A stretch of 64,000 nucleotides of DNA from Novibacillus thermophilus. Lineage in GTDB: Bacteria; Bacillota; Bacilli; Thermoactinomycetales; Novibacillaceae. The notes under the pieces were generated by a model. The model was not told the origin of the DNA. It saw only the letters and a program-made list of their open reading frames with translations, and searched no databases. The position numbers were made by a program, and so were the translations under genes. This document shows, piece by piece, positions 8,770-18,794 of this stretch; position 1 is the first letter of the stretch; the number at the start of each line of letters is the position of its first letter. The stretch is taken from positions 1,674,001 through 1,738,000 of the forward strand of contig NZ_CP019699.1 in the NCBI RefSeq assembly GCF_002005165.1, read 5' to 3'.

Positions 8770-9843
8770 ATGGCAGTAGACAAGTTAAAACAGGCGTATT
8801 TGCCTGAGATTGACATTTTAAAAGGTCTCTGCATCTTTTCTGTCATCGTGATTCACACCGTCCCGAGGGAACTGCTGTACGACACGCTGTATCCCTTCCA
8901 CCTGTGGCAGGCCGTGCCCATCTTCATCATCTTAATGGGGTTTAACGCGACGAGGTCGGCGGAGAAGCGGGGGTTAACTTCTCTTGCGGACTTTTACAAC
9001 AAAGCTTATATAGAGAGGCAATTTTCCCGCTTAGTTGTCCCGGTGCTCGTTATTTACGCCCTCAGTTTGCTGCTGTCCATCTGGTTTGAAAATGATCCGT
9101 ATTTTGGTTATCAGACGTTGTTGTTAAAATTTCCGATGACCGGTCCGGGTAATTACTACGTGAGCATCGTATTGCAATTCATTCTGCTTTTTCCACTGCT
9201 GTACGTTTTTTACAAAAGACATCCAGTGGCGATGATTGTTACGTGTTTCGCCGTAGACGTGGCGTTTCAGCTGATGAGCAATAACGACGTGATGATGGAT
9301 GAGCATTACTACATGTACACTGGGAACATTTTACGCTACTTGTCTGCACTCGCTCTCGGCATGTGGATCACGAAAAAACTGGACTTGTTCAGCAAGCGCA
9401 ACGCCTTTATCGTGATTGGGTTTGTCATGAGTTTAGTCTATATTTTACTCGAGGATTACACCAGTTGGCAGTTGGAGGCTTTTCCGTCACGTTGGCGGAG
9501 CCAAACGGTTTTGTCCTTCTTTTACCCGCTAGTGCTCGTCGTGTTGACGATTAAATATTACCCAAGTTTTTTAAAGGGTGCCGTCGCTAAGTTCGTCGCC
9601 CTGTTGGGAAAAGCGTCGTACCACATTTTTCTCGTGCAGATTCTGTACTTTGGCCTCGATGTCCCGTTTACAGACAAGTGGGAAGAAGTGTCGCTGGCGA
9701 TGTTTTTAGGACTTCTTGTGAACTTAATTGTCTGTTTCGGGCTCGGTCTGTTGTTTTACTTTGCCGACAAGAAGGTGCGTAAAGGGTGGACGGCGACGCG
9801 GGCGGGCAAAAGGTGGAAAGCTTTCCACCGCCCGTCCTATTGA
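8770..9843 (+). CDS. Membrane acyltransferase (acyltransferase 3 family)
   Basis: A 357-residue polytopic membrane protein with about ten hydrophobic helices. The first helix carries EIDILKGLCIFSVIVIHT, the acyltransferase-3/OafA signature with the essential His. Such enzymes O-acylate cell-wall polymers, exopolysaccharides or lipids on the outer face of the membrane. The open frame begins at 8719, but ATG 8770 has AAGTGAGGTG in front and starts right before the signature. It stands alone between the nuclease and a convergent small membrane gene, so the acceptor cannot be guessed. Confidence 0.82.
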   Translation: MAVDKLKQAYLPEIDILKGLCIFSVIVIHTVPRELLYDTLYPFHLWQAVPIFIILMGFNATRSAEKRGLTSLADFYNKAYIERQFSRLVVPVLVIYALSLLLSIWFENDPYFGYQTLLLKFPMTGPGNYYVSIVLQFILLFPLLYVFYKRHPVAMIVTCFAVDVAFQLMSNNDVMMDEHYYMYTGNILRYLSALALGMWITKKLDLFSKRNAFIVIGFVMSLVYILLEDYTSWQLEAFPSRWRSQTVLSFFYPLVLVVLTIKYYPSFLKGAVAKFVALLGKASYHIFLVQILYFGLDVPFTDKWEEVSLAMFLGLLVNLIVCFGLGLLFYFADKKVRKGWTATRAGKRWKAFHRPSY

Positions 9844-9862
9844 AGAGTACAGGCACGTTGGC

Positions 9863-10162
9863 CTAGATCGAAAAAACGGTCAACACCGTGATGAGATACA
9901 AGGCGATCCCGGTTCCAAAACCAGCAAACGACCAGGCGTAAATGCGGTTTGCTGGAAGAGCGGGATCGTCTTCCTTTAGCCATTTTATTCGCCGTTTGCT
10001 CACGACGACATCGAGGACCGGCAAAGCCGCGGCCATGACGAGCAACAGCGGGTTGGACGCTGCCAGGAGATAAGTTGCACCGAGGGAAAGTAACAGGGCG
10101 AACATCCATCCTGTCATGATGTGAATCGTGAAGTAACGCGCGCAAATGTGTGTCTGTTTCAT
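9863..10162 (-). CDS. Small membrane protein of unknown function
   Basis: A 99-residue protein with three hydrophobic stretches: about residues 12-30, 35-50 and 75-95. Between the second and third is a basic-acidic loop (VSKRRIKWLKEDDPALP). The ATG at 10162 has GGAGAGTGG just before it, whereas the longer frame to 10207 lacks a ribosome site. I recognise no family. It converges with the acyltransferase gene and lies opposite to ispH. Confidence 0.55.
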   Translation of the reverse strand: MKQTHICARYFTIHIMTGWMFALLLSLGATYLLAASNPLLLVMAAALPVLDVVVSKRRIKWLKEDDPALPANRIYAWSFAGFGTGIALYLITVLTVFSI

Positions 10163-10403
10163 GTCCACTCTCCGTTTCACACGCCATTCTGTCATGATTT
10201 GACGCATTGTCTCGAAAACCTCGGAGCGTTTTACGTGTGCTCACTTCGTTCGTCTTCGCCTTGTGCCTCGATTCCGGCGCCGACATGACGACATCGGCAA
10301 CACTCTTTTCTATATATCTTATGTCGGACTTAACGATTTGAAAATACATGCCAGAAACCATGAAGATTTCCACGTTGTCGTAGTCAGTCAATGACAAGTG
10401 CGC

Positions 10404-10409
10404 TATAAT
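10404..10409 (+). promoter_or_regulatory. Probable -10 element of ispH
   Basis: A perfect TATAAT lies 37 bases before the ispH start. No convincing -35 hexamer is seen at the usual spacing. Confidence 0.45.
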
Positions 10410-10445
10410 GGAGACAGTGATGACCTCGCGTTGGAGGGAATAACG

Positions 10446-11402
10446 ATGGAAGTGATCAAGATTACACCCCGCGGCTACTGCTACGGTGTGGTCGATGCCA
10501 TGGTGTTGGCGCAGCAGGCGGCCAAAAACCCACATTTGCCGCGGCCGATATACATTTTGGGGATGATTGTACACAACCGGCATGTGGTAGAGGCTTTTGA
10601 AGAAGAGGGCATCGTGACGCTGGACGGCGAAAACCGCCTGGAACTTCTCGAACAAATTGACAAAGGGACGGTTATTTTTACGGCTCACGGTGTTTCGCCG
10701 GAAGTGCGCAAGAGGGCGAAGGAAAAAGGATTGACGACCATCGACGCCACGTGTCCGGACGTCACGCGGACACATGACCTGATCAAGGAGAAAGTGAGCG
10801 AAGGATATGATGTCGTCTACATCGGGAAGAAAGGCCATCCTGAACCGGAGGGAGCCGCAGGAGTGGCCCCTGATCACGTTTTTCTCGTCGAAAATGAAGA
10901 CGACATTGAAAAACTGGAGTTGGACAACGAGCGCATTCTCGTGACGAACCAAACGACGATGAGTCAGTGGGATACGCGTCATTTAATGAATCGCATTCGG
11001 GAGAAATACCCGCAGGCAGAAGTGCACAACGAAATCTGTATGGCTACGCAAATGCGCCAGCAAGGCGTGGCGCAACAGGCAAGAGGAGCCGACTTGACAC
11101 TGGTCGTCGGTGATCCGCGCAGCAACAACTCTAACCGGCTAGCCCAAGTGTCGGAAGAAATTGCCGGAGTGAAGGCGTACCGCATCAGCAATGTGACGGA
11201 AATCGATCCTGAGTGGCTGAAGGGCAAGCAGAAGGTCGCCGTTACAGCAGGAGCGTCCACTCCGACACCGCTCACGAAAGAAGTCATCAAGTACGTCGAG
11301 CAGTTCGACGAAGACGATCCGTCGACGTGGGAAATTAAGCGGACAGTCGATCCGAAAAAAATTTTACCCCGCATTCACACGAAGCGGACGAAAGCTGAGT
11401 AA
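10446..11402 (+). CDS. ispH: 4-hydroxy-3-methylbut-2-enyl diphosphate reductase (IspH/LytB)
   Basis: A 318-residue iron-sulfur enzyme of the last step of the MEP isoprenoid route, reducing HMBPP to IPP and DMAPP. The three conserved cluster cysteines are present in RGYCYGV (Cys12), DATCPDV and NEICMAT. Substrate-binding motifs GHPEPEG and ASTPTPL are intact, and so is the TNQTTMS stretch. The frame is open from 10398, but ATG 10446 with TTGGAGGG in front matches the normal N-terminus. It forms a single-gene unit ended by the hairpin at 11509. Confidence 0.95.
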   Translation: MEVIKITPRGYCYGVVDAMVLAQQAAKNPHLPRPIYILGMIVHNRHVVEAFEEEGIVTLDGENRLELLEQIDKGTVIFTAHGVSPEVRKRAKEKGLTTIDATCPDVTRTHDLIKEKVSEGYDVVYIGKKGHPEPEGAAGVAPDHVFLVENEDDIEKLELDNERILVTNQTTMSQWDTRHLMNRIREKYPQAEVHNEICMATQMRQQGVAQQARGADLTLVVGDPRSNNSNRLAQVSEEIAGVKAYRISNVTEIDPEWLKGKQKVAVTAGASTPTPLTKEVIKYVEQFDEDDPSTWEIKRTVDPKKILPRIHTKRTKAE

Positions 11403-11508
11403 TGCGAAAAAGGAGCCTGGGTTAGGGCGGGGACGCTGTCGGCTAGATGCGTGAAGCCTGTCGTTGATAGAGATGTGGTTGGATGAAGGCGATATCATTA
11501 AACAACAG

Positions 11509-11540
11509 AGAGGCTGGGACACTTTCCCGGCCTCTTTAGT
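11509..11540. terminator. Bidirectional terminator between ispH and the FlhA-like gene
   Basis: An 11-bp stem (11509-11519 with 11525-11535, one G-U pair) around a 5-base loop, followed by TTTAG. It lies between two convergent genes and can serve both. Confidence 0.7.
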
Positions 11541-12281
11541 GTTTGAGATGATGAATGGCAGCGGTTGTGCGGCCCGGTCGTGGCAAGCGTTTCTTTTTAT
11601 GTGCCGCGATGTATTTGACGATGTCGTCCGGGTGGGCTTGAGTCCACTCTGGCGGAGCGTATCCTCCGGCAGGGTGAACGATATAGTACTCCAGTACGGT
11701 TTCCAGCAGGTCTTCGAACGGGTGCAGCGGAATGCGCTTCGCGAGCAGTTTGCGCATCACTTGCCAGATTAAACCGGCCGTTACTCCCCTCTTCTCCAAC
11801 TCTTTCACTAGTTCCGGTGCGTAAGATTTCGCCTGGTGCAGCCAACGAGCGGCGGTTTCGTACGTTAAGAGCTCTGGCGCCTTTTGCTCCATCACCGTTT
11901 TTAAATGATCCAGCAGCAGTGTGTATGCGGGATCTCCCTCGTGCTCCCCCAAAACCCTGGTTGCTGCGTCACAGGGTGATGACCCGGAATGCCGTCTGAA
12001 GCTTCTGTGGAAAACGTCAGCGGCGGATGTAATACAGCTCGCCCGACCCGTTGACCGCGGATGCGGATGACGTACTCACTCTCTTCGGTCGCCATCGTCC
12101 TAATGCGAATGGATGGGATGAACAACCCGTGTGAGTGCACCAATTGGCGCCGCTGTTCTTGTACTTTGCGGGCCAGCTGGGCTTCTGTGTTTAGCGCTTC
12201 GTACAGCTTCGTCTCCAGCTCTAACGACATGAGGTCGCTCTTTTGGGCGCTGTACGCGTCAGAGACCGTCCAGTCACTCAT
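11536..12281 (-). pseudogene. Orphan FlhA cytoplasmic-domain-like protein (FHIPEP family), frameshifted
   Basis: The two halves lie in different frames. The first (12281 to about 11950) has a helical lead, then QRRQLVHSHGLFIPSIRIR and a strand with YVIRIRGQRVGR, matching the start of the FlhA cytoplasmic domain. The second (about 11950-11536) has the AARWLHQAK, ELVKELEKRGV and WQVMRKLLAKRIPLHPFEDL segments, matching the FlhA region for export-chaperone binding. The frame changes in a run of five G at about 11946-11950, and one extra G would join them into about 248 residues. There is no membrane part and no flagellar gene nearby. GGGGGA before ATG 12281 and the 8-base overlap with yfhH suggest a coupled, expressed gene. 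Sequencing error or true decay cannot be separated here. Confidence 0.65.
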
Positions 12282-12606
12282 TGCAATCCCCCTTGTCAGA
12301 CCAGTCCGGCCGGTACAAACGGCCGATCGGAAAAGCGACTTCAGGGTGTTGGTTGTTCACGTAACCCCAAGCCATCACGCCCCTGACAAAGTTCACTTTA
12401 AAAATTCCGGCTTCACCGTGAACGTGGTAGACGGTTCCGGGTTCAATGTCTTCCGGGTTCATTAAATACGATTTGGCAAAGTAGTATTTTTGCTCCAGGA
12501 CGTTGACTTCGTGAAACTTCCCTTCGTTTACTTTGCGTTTAGCCTCACGACGCAGACGTTCCGTTTCTTTGACGAGTTCTATTTCGTTCATGTCACTGTA
12601 TCGCAT
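12274..12606 (-). CDS. yfhH: YfhH/DUF1811 family protein
   Basis: A 110-residue soluble protein matching the B. subtilis YfhH (DUF1811) pattern. It has a helical N-terminal hairpin (residues 5-50, rich in Glu, Lys and Arg), then a beta-rich half with NPEDIEPGTVYHV and FVRGVMAWGYVN. The function of the family is unknown. The ATG at 12606 has GGAGGAATC in front; the open frame upstream is antisense to another gene and should be ignored. The stop overlaps the FlhA-like gene by 8 bases. Confidence 0.8.
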   Translation of the reverse strand: MRYSDMNEIELVKETERLRREAKRKVNEGKFHEVNVLEQKYYFAKSYLMNPEDIEPGTVYHVHGEAGIFKVNFVRGVMAWGYVNNQHPEVAFPIGRLYRPDWSDKGDCNE

Positions 12607-12748
12607 CAAGGGTGATTCCTCCGAAGTGAAACATCTGTTTTTTTCATTATTATAACAAACCTTCACGTTTGTGCCCTTCCATTTTTGACAACAATTCGTG
12701 GTAAAATAAAAAGATAAGAGAGAGCGCGTGTCCGAAAGGGAGGGGCCC

Positions 12749-13678
12749 ATGTCAGTTTTGTTGCTGTTCATTGACGGCGTCGGATTAGGGGATGACGCGG
12801 CGTACAACCCGTGGGCTGCGTTGCCGACACCCTCACTCAACGACTTGTTGAGCGGCAAGTCTTTGACAAAAGCAGCCGTGGGACGGCACGGGGACGGCGT
12901 CCTATTGTTGGAGACGGACGCCCGCCTCGGTGTAGACGGGCTGCCGCAAAGTGCGACTGGACAAGCCACCATATTTACTGGACGCAATGCGCCGAAATTT
13001 TTAGAGAGGCATATGAGCGGGTTGCCGTTCAAGCGTCTACGGCAGTTTGTGCGCGAGGACAACCTGTATCTCCAGTTGGAAAGGGAGGGGTTTCGTCCTG
13101 CGTTTGCCAACAGCTACACAGAAGAGTATTTTCAACGAAAGGCCACGCGGCGCGGCTGGAAGTCTGTTAGCACGGTCGCGATCGAAAGTGCGACTGCCCC
13201 CGTTCGCATGACGAAGGAACTCTTGGAAGGAAAGGCGGTCTTTCACGACTTAACCCGCCGTCACCTACAGACGTTCAGACCAGACATACCGGAAATTACG
13301 CCGGAACAGGCGGCGCGGCACATCCTCCATTTGTTGGCGGAATACGATGTCGTCGTGCAGGAATTTTTCATGAGCGACGTCGCCGGACATAAACAGACGC
13401 CGGGGTTGATGGAGTGGGTGGTGGAGACGTACGACCGTTTTCTCGGATGTGTGGTGAAAGAGAAGCGGGCATCGGATACGGTCATTCTCGTCAGCGATCA
13501 CGGAAACAGTGAGGATATGCGCGTGAAAACCCACACGATGAATCCAGTTCCGACACTTGTCGTGGGCCCTGTGCCGCCTGTGAGTGAGGTAGACCTATCG
13601 GCATGGAATTTGACCGACATCGTGCCGTTCATCCACCGCATTTTACGTAATGGTACAAGTGGTGAAATTGACATTTAA
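12749..13678 (+). CDS. Alkaline-phosphatase/phosphomutase-fold metalloenzyme
   Basis: A 309-residue protein of the alkaline phosphatase/cofactor-independent phosphoglycerate mutase superfamily. LFIDGVGLGDD at the N-terminus gives the first metal Asp. SATGQATIFTG (about residues 72-82) holds the likely nucleophile region. The metal-binding Asp/His set continues with MSDVAGHKQ and VSDHGNSED near the C-terminus. It is shorter than phosphopentomutase or iPGM and lacks their cap signatures, so the substrate is open. ATG 12749 follows GGGAGGGG; the GTG at 12728 is less likely. Confidence 0.75.
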   Translation: MSVLLLFIDGVGLGDDAAYNPWAALPTPSLNDLLSGKSLTKAAVGRHGDGVLLLETDARLGVDGLPQSATGQATIFTGRNAPKFLERHMSGLPFKRLRQFVREDNLYLQLEREGFRPAFANSYTEEYFQRKATRRGWKSVSTVAIESATAPVRMTKELLEGKAVFHDLTRRHLQTFRPDIPEITPEQAARHILHLLAEYDVVVQEFFMSDVAGHKQTPGLMEWVVETYDRFLGCVVKEKRASDTVILVSDHGNSEDMRVKTHTMNPVPTLVVGPVPPVSEVDLSAWNLTDIVPFIHRILRNGTSGEIDI

Positions 13679-13707
13679 CAGGATGTTCGGTACTTTATAG
13701 TTAGATA

Positions 13708-13724
13708 CTATGATCAGGTACTAA
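13708..13724 (+). promoter_or_regulatory. Candidate FapR operator upstream of fabI
   Basis: The right half, CAGGTACTAA, fits the FapR consensus (TTAGTACCTGATACTAA) apart from the central base; the left half (CTATGAT) is poor. fabI is a known FapR target in B. subtilis, so the site is plausible. It lies 23 bases before the fabI start. Confidence 0.45.
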
Positions 13725-13746
13725 ACTCATGAAACGAGGGATCGGA

Positions 13747-14523
13747 ATGAATCAGATGCTGAGCGGAAAGCGCATGGTCGTCATGGGGGTGGCCAACCAT
13801 CGCAGTATTGCCTGGGCGATCGCCAAAGCGTTACATAAAGCGGGGGCGGACCTCGCGTTTACGTATTTAAGTGAGCGGGAAGAGAAAAAATTAAAAGAGC
13901 TGACGAAAGACGCGAACATCGACAACGCGCTCTACATTCCGTGTGATGTGACGAAGGACGACCAAGTAGAGGCAGCCTTTCGCAAAATTAAGGAGACGTG
14001 GGGGACGGTACACGGACTGGCTCACTGTATCGCACATGCGAAAACAGACGACTTAAAGGGCGATTACATCGATACATCTCGCGACGGTTACGCCCTGGCT
14101 CAAGACATCAGTTCCTATTCACTGGTCGCGGTCACCCGAGCCGTACGCCCGTTGATGACCGAAGGCGGGAGCGTCATCACGATGACGTACATGGGGGCAG
14201 AGCGGGTCATTCCGAATTACAACGTCATGGGAATCGCCAAATCGGCACTGGAGACGAGCGTGCGTTATTTGGCGTACGACGTCGGAGAGGAGAACATCCG
14301 CGTCAATGCTATTTCGGCGGGCCCTGTCCGCACGTTGGCGGCAAAGGGTGTGAAGGATTTCAACCAAATGACTCACATCGTGGCTGAAAGAGCGCCGCTC
14401 AAGCGGGCTGTAGATGTCGAGGAGATTGCCAACGCTGCCCTGTTTTTGCTCAGCGATCTTGCGACGGGGATCACGGGAGAAGTGTTGCACGTCGACGGTG
14501 GGTATAACATTATGGGAATGTGA
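13747..14523 (+). CDS. fabI: Enoyl-[acyl-carrier-protein] reductase FabI
   Basis: A 258-residue short-chain-dehydrogenase enzyme that reduces trans-2-enoyl-ACP with NAD(P)H in the last step of the fatty acid elongation cycle. The FabI pattern is clear: GVANHRSIAWAIAKAL for the atypical cofactor loop, LAHCIAHA, MTYMGAERV, the catalytic YNVMGIAK (Y-x6-K) and the NAISAGPVRTLAAKGV loop. The frame opens at 13729, but ATG 13747 with GAGGGATCGG in front gives the normal N-terminus. Confidence 0.95.
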   Translation: MNQMLSGKRMVVMGVANHRSIAWAIAKALHKAGADLAFTYLSEREEKKLKELTKDANIDNALYIPCDVTKDDQVEAAFRKIKETWGTVHGLAHCIAHAKTDDLKGDYIDTSRDGYALAQDISSYSLVAVTRAVRPLMTEGGSVITMTYMGAERVIPNYNVMGIAKSALETSVRYLAYDVGEENIRVNAISAGPVRTLAAKGVKDFNQMTHIVAERAPLKRAVDVEEIANAALFLLSDLATGITGEVLHVDGGYNIMGM

Positions 14524-14695
14524 TGGGAAAAAGACACAATTTTTTGTTTAGGTGAGGTAGGAAAATTCCGTTTTTCATAGTATTATATAATTAGCAACTA
14601 CCGGGGTCCTCGTTTATCGGATTCTGTGATAAGTTGTTAGTAGCGGAATCACAACATACTGATGAAACTGATCTGAAGAAAAGGAGGAAAAAGAT

Positions 14696-14929
14696 ATGCC
14701 CTACGTCATAACATCCGCTTGCAAAGACGAAATGGCGGCTGACTGCGTGGAAGAGTGCCCCGTCGACTGCATACACGAAGGTCCGGATCAGTACTACATC
14801 GATCCTGATACGTGTATCGACTGCGGTGCTTGTGAACCGGTTTGTCCGGTGGAAGCCATCTATCAAGACGAATTTGTACCTGAAGAAGAGCAAGAGTACA
14901 TTGAAAAGAACAGGGCATTTTTTGAGTAG
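14696..14929 (+). CDS. 7Fe ferredoxin ([3Fe-4S][4Fe-4S])
   Basis: A 77-residue acidic ferredoxin. Cysteines at 9, 17, 21, 25, 40, 43, 46 and 50 match the Azotobacter FdI-type spacing: C9, C17 and C50 for a 3Fe cluster, and C40, C43, C46 and C21 for a 4Fe cluster. C25 is the extra non-ligand cysteine. The residue equivalent to the fourth ligand of cluster I (about position 12) is Glu, which argues for 3Fe rather than 2x[4Fe-4S]. AAGGAGG lies 7-13 bases before the ATG. It is a single-gene unit and probably a general electron carrier. Confidence 0.9.
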   Translation: MPYVITSACKDEMAADCVEECPVDCIHEGPDQYYIDPDTCIDCGACEPVCPVEAIYQDEFVPEEEQEYIEKNRAFFE

Positions 14930-14938
14930 TTGGTCGGG

Positions 14939-14966
14939 GGGCGCGCCAAAAGCGTGCCCTTTCTTA
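14939..14966 (+). terminator. Ferredoxin gene terminator
   Basis: GGGCGCGC (14939-14946) pairs with GCGTGCCC (14952-14959), one G-U pair, 5-base loop, then TTTCTT. Confidence 0.75.
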
Positions 14967-15005
14967 TTGATAAACTGATAAAAACGAATTTCCGCTTTAA
15001 GGAAT

Positions 15006-15019
15006 TGGAAGCGCTTGCA
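15006..15019 (+). promoter_or_regulatory. Candidate cre site (CcpA) of the fad operon
   Basis: TGGAAGCGCTTGCA fits the CcpA catabolite-response consensus (TGNAANCGNWNNCW) at every fixed position. It lies 112 bases before fadN. Carbon catabolite repression of the FadR regulon is known in B. subtilis, so glucose repression of this operon is expected. Confidence 0.65.
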
Positions 15020-15079
15020 AAATCATAGAATACTAATGCGCTTTTTACTGAAAAGGATCAAGCTCGTCTGACTCTAAAA

Positions 15080-15097
15080 TGAATGAATGTTCATTCA
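15080..15097 (+). promoter_or_regulatory. FadR operator of the fad operon
   Basis: TGAATGAATGTTCATTCA has perfect 7-base inverted arms (TGAATGA/TCATTCA) and matches the B. subtilis FadR (YsiA) operator TGAATGAnTAnTCATTCA. It sits 20 bases before the fadN start, so a bound repressor would block transcription until long-chain acyl-CoA releases it. Confidence 0.85.
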
Positions 15098-15117
15098 ATA
15101 TTTGCGGGGGGAAACTT

Positions 15118-17517
15118 ATGCGACACATTCGCCAAGCGGCAGTGCTCGGTTCAGGTGTGATGGGGGCGGCGATTGCCGGTCATTTGGCCAATGTCGGCAT
15201 TCATTGTACGTTGTTGGACATGGTGCCGCCTGCGTTGACAGACGAAGAGGAAAAACGTGGAAAAACCTTGCAAGATCGCGACGTGCGCAACCGGTTGGCA
15301 CGCCTCGGCGTCGAACGGCTGTTGCGGGAGACCCCTTCTCCCCTCTACGTGAAACGGGCGGTAGACCGCATTACAGTCGGCAATTTGGAAGACGATTTGG
15401 AGCGGTTGTCAGAGGTCGACTGGATTGTCGAAGCGGTCGTAGAAAAGTTGAGTGTGAAACAGCAGTTGCTGGAAAAGGTCGAAGCAGTGTGGAGGCCAGG
15501 CACCATTGTCAGCTCGAACACGTCTGGCCTCTCCGTTCACGAGATGACGGCCGAACGCTCCCCTGAGTTTCGCCGCCATTTCATGGGCACCCACTTCTTT
15601 AATCCGCCCCGTTACATGAAATTGCTGGAAGTGATTCCGACAGAAGACACCGATCCCGAACTTGTGCGGAAAATGCGAGCGTTTGCCGAAAGGGTACTGG
15701 GGAAAGGCGTTGTCATCGCTAAGGACACCCCGAACTTTATCGCCAACCGGATCGGGGTGTACGGACTGCTCGTCTCCTTTCGCGAAATGGTGAGGCAGGA
15801 GATGTTTCCGGACGCAGTGGACGACATTACCGGACCGGCTATGGGCAGGCCGAAGAGCGCCACGTTTCGCACGTTAGACCTCGTCGGCCTGGATACGTTT
15901 GTTCACGTGGCAGACAACGTACGAGATCGCGTGTCCGATCCTTGGGAAAAAGACGCTTTCACGGTGCCGCCAGTTTTGCGGCGGATGGTGGACAGGGGAT
16001 GGCTCGGCGAAAAGAGCGGGCAAGGCTTTTACCGGAAGGTAAAAAACAAAAGCGGGAGCACCATTTTAAGGTTGAACTTGGACACGATGGACTATGAGCC
16101 GCGGAAGAAGGTGAAAGCAGCATCGTTAGAGGCGGCGAAACGGGCTAAGACGTTGCCTGATCAACTGAAGACCCTCTTGTTTGCCGAAGACGCGGCCGGG
16201 AGATTCGCTTGGAACGTGACGAAAAAAGTACTGTTGTACAGTGCGGCGAAAATCCCCGAAATTGCGGACAGAGTGCCCGATATCGACCGTGCCATGAAGT
16301 GGGGGTTTAACTGGAAATTGGGGCCGTTCGAGATGTGGGACGCGATGGGTGTCGCGCGCACGGTACAGCGCATGAAGGATGAAGGAGAAACGGTCCCCAA
16401 ATGGGTGGAGGAAATGCTCGACAGCGGCCGGGATACGTTCTACTCCCGCGTTGAGGAAGGCCCCACTGTTTTCACGCCGGCTGCCAAAGTGGAAAAAGTG
16501 GAAGAAGACCCACGGTCCATCTCGTTGGAACGACTAAAAGAAGAAGGGAAGTTCATGAAGGGAAACCGCGGTGCCAGCCTGATCGACCTCGGAGACGATG
16601 TCGTCTGCTTGGAGTTTCACTCGCCAAAAAATGCGATTGCCACGGACATTATCTCGATGATGCACACTGCTGTAAAAGAAGTGACGGATCACTACCGCGG
16701 CCTCGTCGTCGGCAATCAAGGCCGTGACTTCTGTGTCGGGGCCAACTTGATGATGATTTTAATGGAGGCGCAAGACGACAACTGGGCGGAGATCGAGTGG
16801 ATGATACGGCAATTCCAGGATGCAACGATGGCTCTAAAAAGGTGTCCCCGTCCCGTTGTAGCCGCTCCGTTTGGCTTTACCCTGGGCGGAGGTGCAGAAG
16901 TGTGCTTCCCTGCGGACCGCGTTCAAGCAGCGGCCGAGACGTACATGGGACTTGTCGAAACCGGTGTCGGTCTCATTCCAGGGGGAGGTGGAACGAAAGA
17001 AATGCTCGTCCGCCTGACAGACGGGTTGGATTTAAAGAACGCCATCGCCTTGCAAGGGGCAGCGGGTCAGGCGTTTGAACGGATCGCCATGGCCCGAGTG
17101 TCAACCAGTGCGGAAGACGCTCGGGAACTGGGCTATTTACGCCCGCAAGATCGGATCACGATGAACCGGGACCATGTGCTTTACGACGCCAAGCGGGTTG
17201 TCCTCGAACTGGATGAAGCCGGGTACCGCCCACCGCCGCCGCAGAAGATCCCGGTTACAGGCGAAACCGGGTACAACGTGTTGAAGTTCGGTGCGTATGA
17301 CCGGCTCAAATCGGGCCAGATCAGCGAGCACGACTTCAAAATCGCCGATAAATTGGCGTACGTGCTGGCAGGCGGTGCCGTTTCGGAAGGGACTCTTGTC
17401 ACAGAACAGTACTTGCTCGATTTGGAGCGGGAAGCTTTCCTCAGCTTGTGTGGCGAGCCGAAATCCCAGGCGCGGATGCAACACATGTTGACGAAAAACA
17501 AACCGTTACGTAACTGA
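15118..17517 (+). CDS. fadN: FadN, 3-hydroxyacyl-CoA dehydrogenase/enoyl-CoA hydratase
   Basis: A 799-residue bifunctional beta-oxidation enzyme. Residues 6-310 are the dehydrogenase part, with the NAD loop VLGSGVMGAAIAGHLA, SSNTSGL, and the catalytic HFFNPPRYM histidine. The segment around residues 370-460 repeats the C-terminal helical fold. From about residue 490 there is a crotonase domain with the oxyanion pieces FHSPKNAIATD and FGFTLGGGAEVCFPAD and the GLVETGVGLIPGGGG loop. The upstream in-frame ATG at 15079 lies in the operator, so ATG 15118 with GGGGGGAAA in front is the start. It is the first gene of the fadN-fadA-fadE operon. Confidence 0.95.
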   Translation: MRHIRQAAVLGSGVMGAAIAGHLANVGIHCTLLDMVPPALTDEEEKRGKTLQDRDVRNRLARLGVERLLRETPSPLYVKRAVDRITVGNLEDDLERLSEVDWIVEAVVEKLSVKQQLLEKVEAVWRPGTIVSSNTSGLSVHEMTAERSPEFRRHFMGTHFFNPPRYMKLLEVIPTEDTDPELVRKMRAFAERVLGKGVVIAKDTPNFIANRIGVYGLLVSFREMVRQEMFPDAVDDITGPAMGRPKSATFRTLDLVGLDTFVHVADNVRDRVSDPWEKDAFTVPPVLRRMVDRGWLGEKSGQGFYRKVKNKSGSTILRLNLDTMDYEPRKKVKAASLEAAKRAKTLPDQLKTLLFAEDAAGRFAWNVTKKVLLYSAAKIPEIADRVPDIDRAMKWGFNWKLGPFEMWDAMGVARTVQRMKDEGETVPKWVEEMLDSGRDTFYSRVEEGPTVFTPAAKVEKVEEDPRSISLERLKEEGKFMKGNRGASLIDLGDDVVCLEFHSPKNAIATDIISMMHTAVKEVTDHYRGLVVGNQGRDFCVGANLMMILMEAQDDNWAEIEWMIRQFQDATMALKRCPRPVVAAPFGFTLGGGAEVCFPADRVQAAAETYMGLVETGVGLIPGGGGTKEMLVRLTDGLDLKNAIALQGAAGQAFERIAMARVSTSAEDARELGYLRPQDRITMNRDHVLYDAKRVVLELDEAGYRPPPPQKIPVTGETGYNVLKFGAYDRLKSGQISEHDFKIADKLAYVLAGGAVSEGTLVTEQYLLDLEREAFLSLCGEPKSQARMQHMLTKNKPLRN

Positions 17518-17588
17518 GGAATGCTGGGACATACCGCAAAGGACGACCATTCTGATGTGAGGCACAAAAATTGAGGAGGAGAGAGACG

Positions 17589-18769
<1,181 letters not shown>

Positions 18770-18794
18770 TGGATCAAAGAAGGAGGAGAGGAGC

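Noticed and set aside
9837-10982. 381-codon open frame on the minus strand
   Set aside because: It covers the start of ispH and a small membrane gene in antisense, is rich in His/Arg as expected of a shadow frame, and has no recognisable motif.
12607-13110. Upstream extension of the yfhH frame
   Set aside because: The extra 168 residues are antisense to the phosphatase-fold gene. YfhH homology begins at ATG 12606, which has a good ribosome site.
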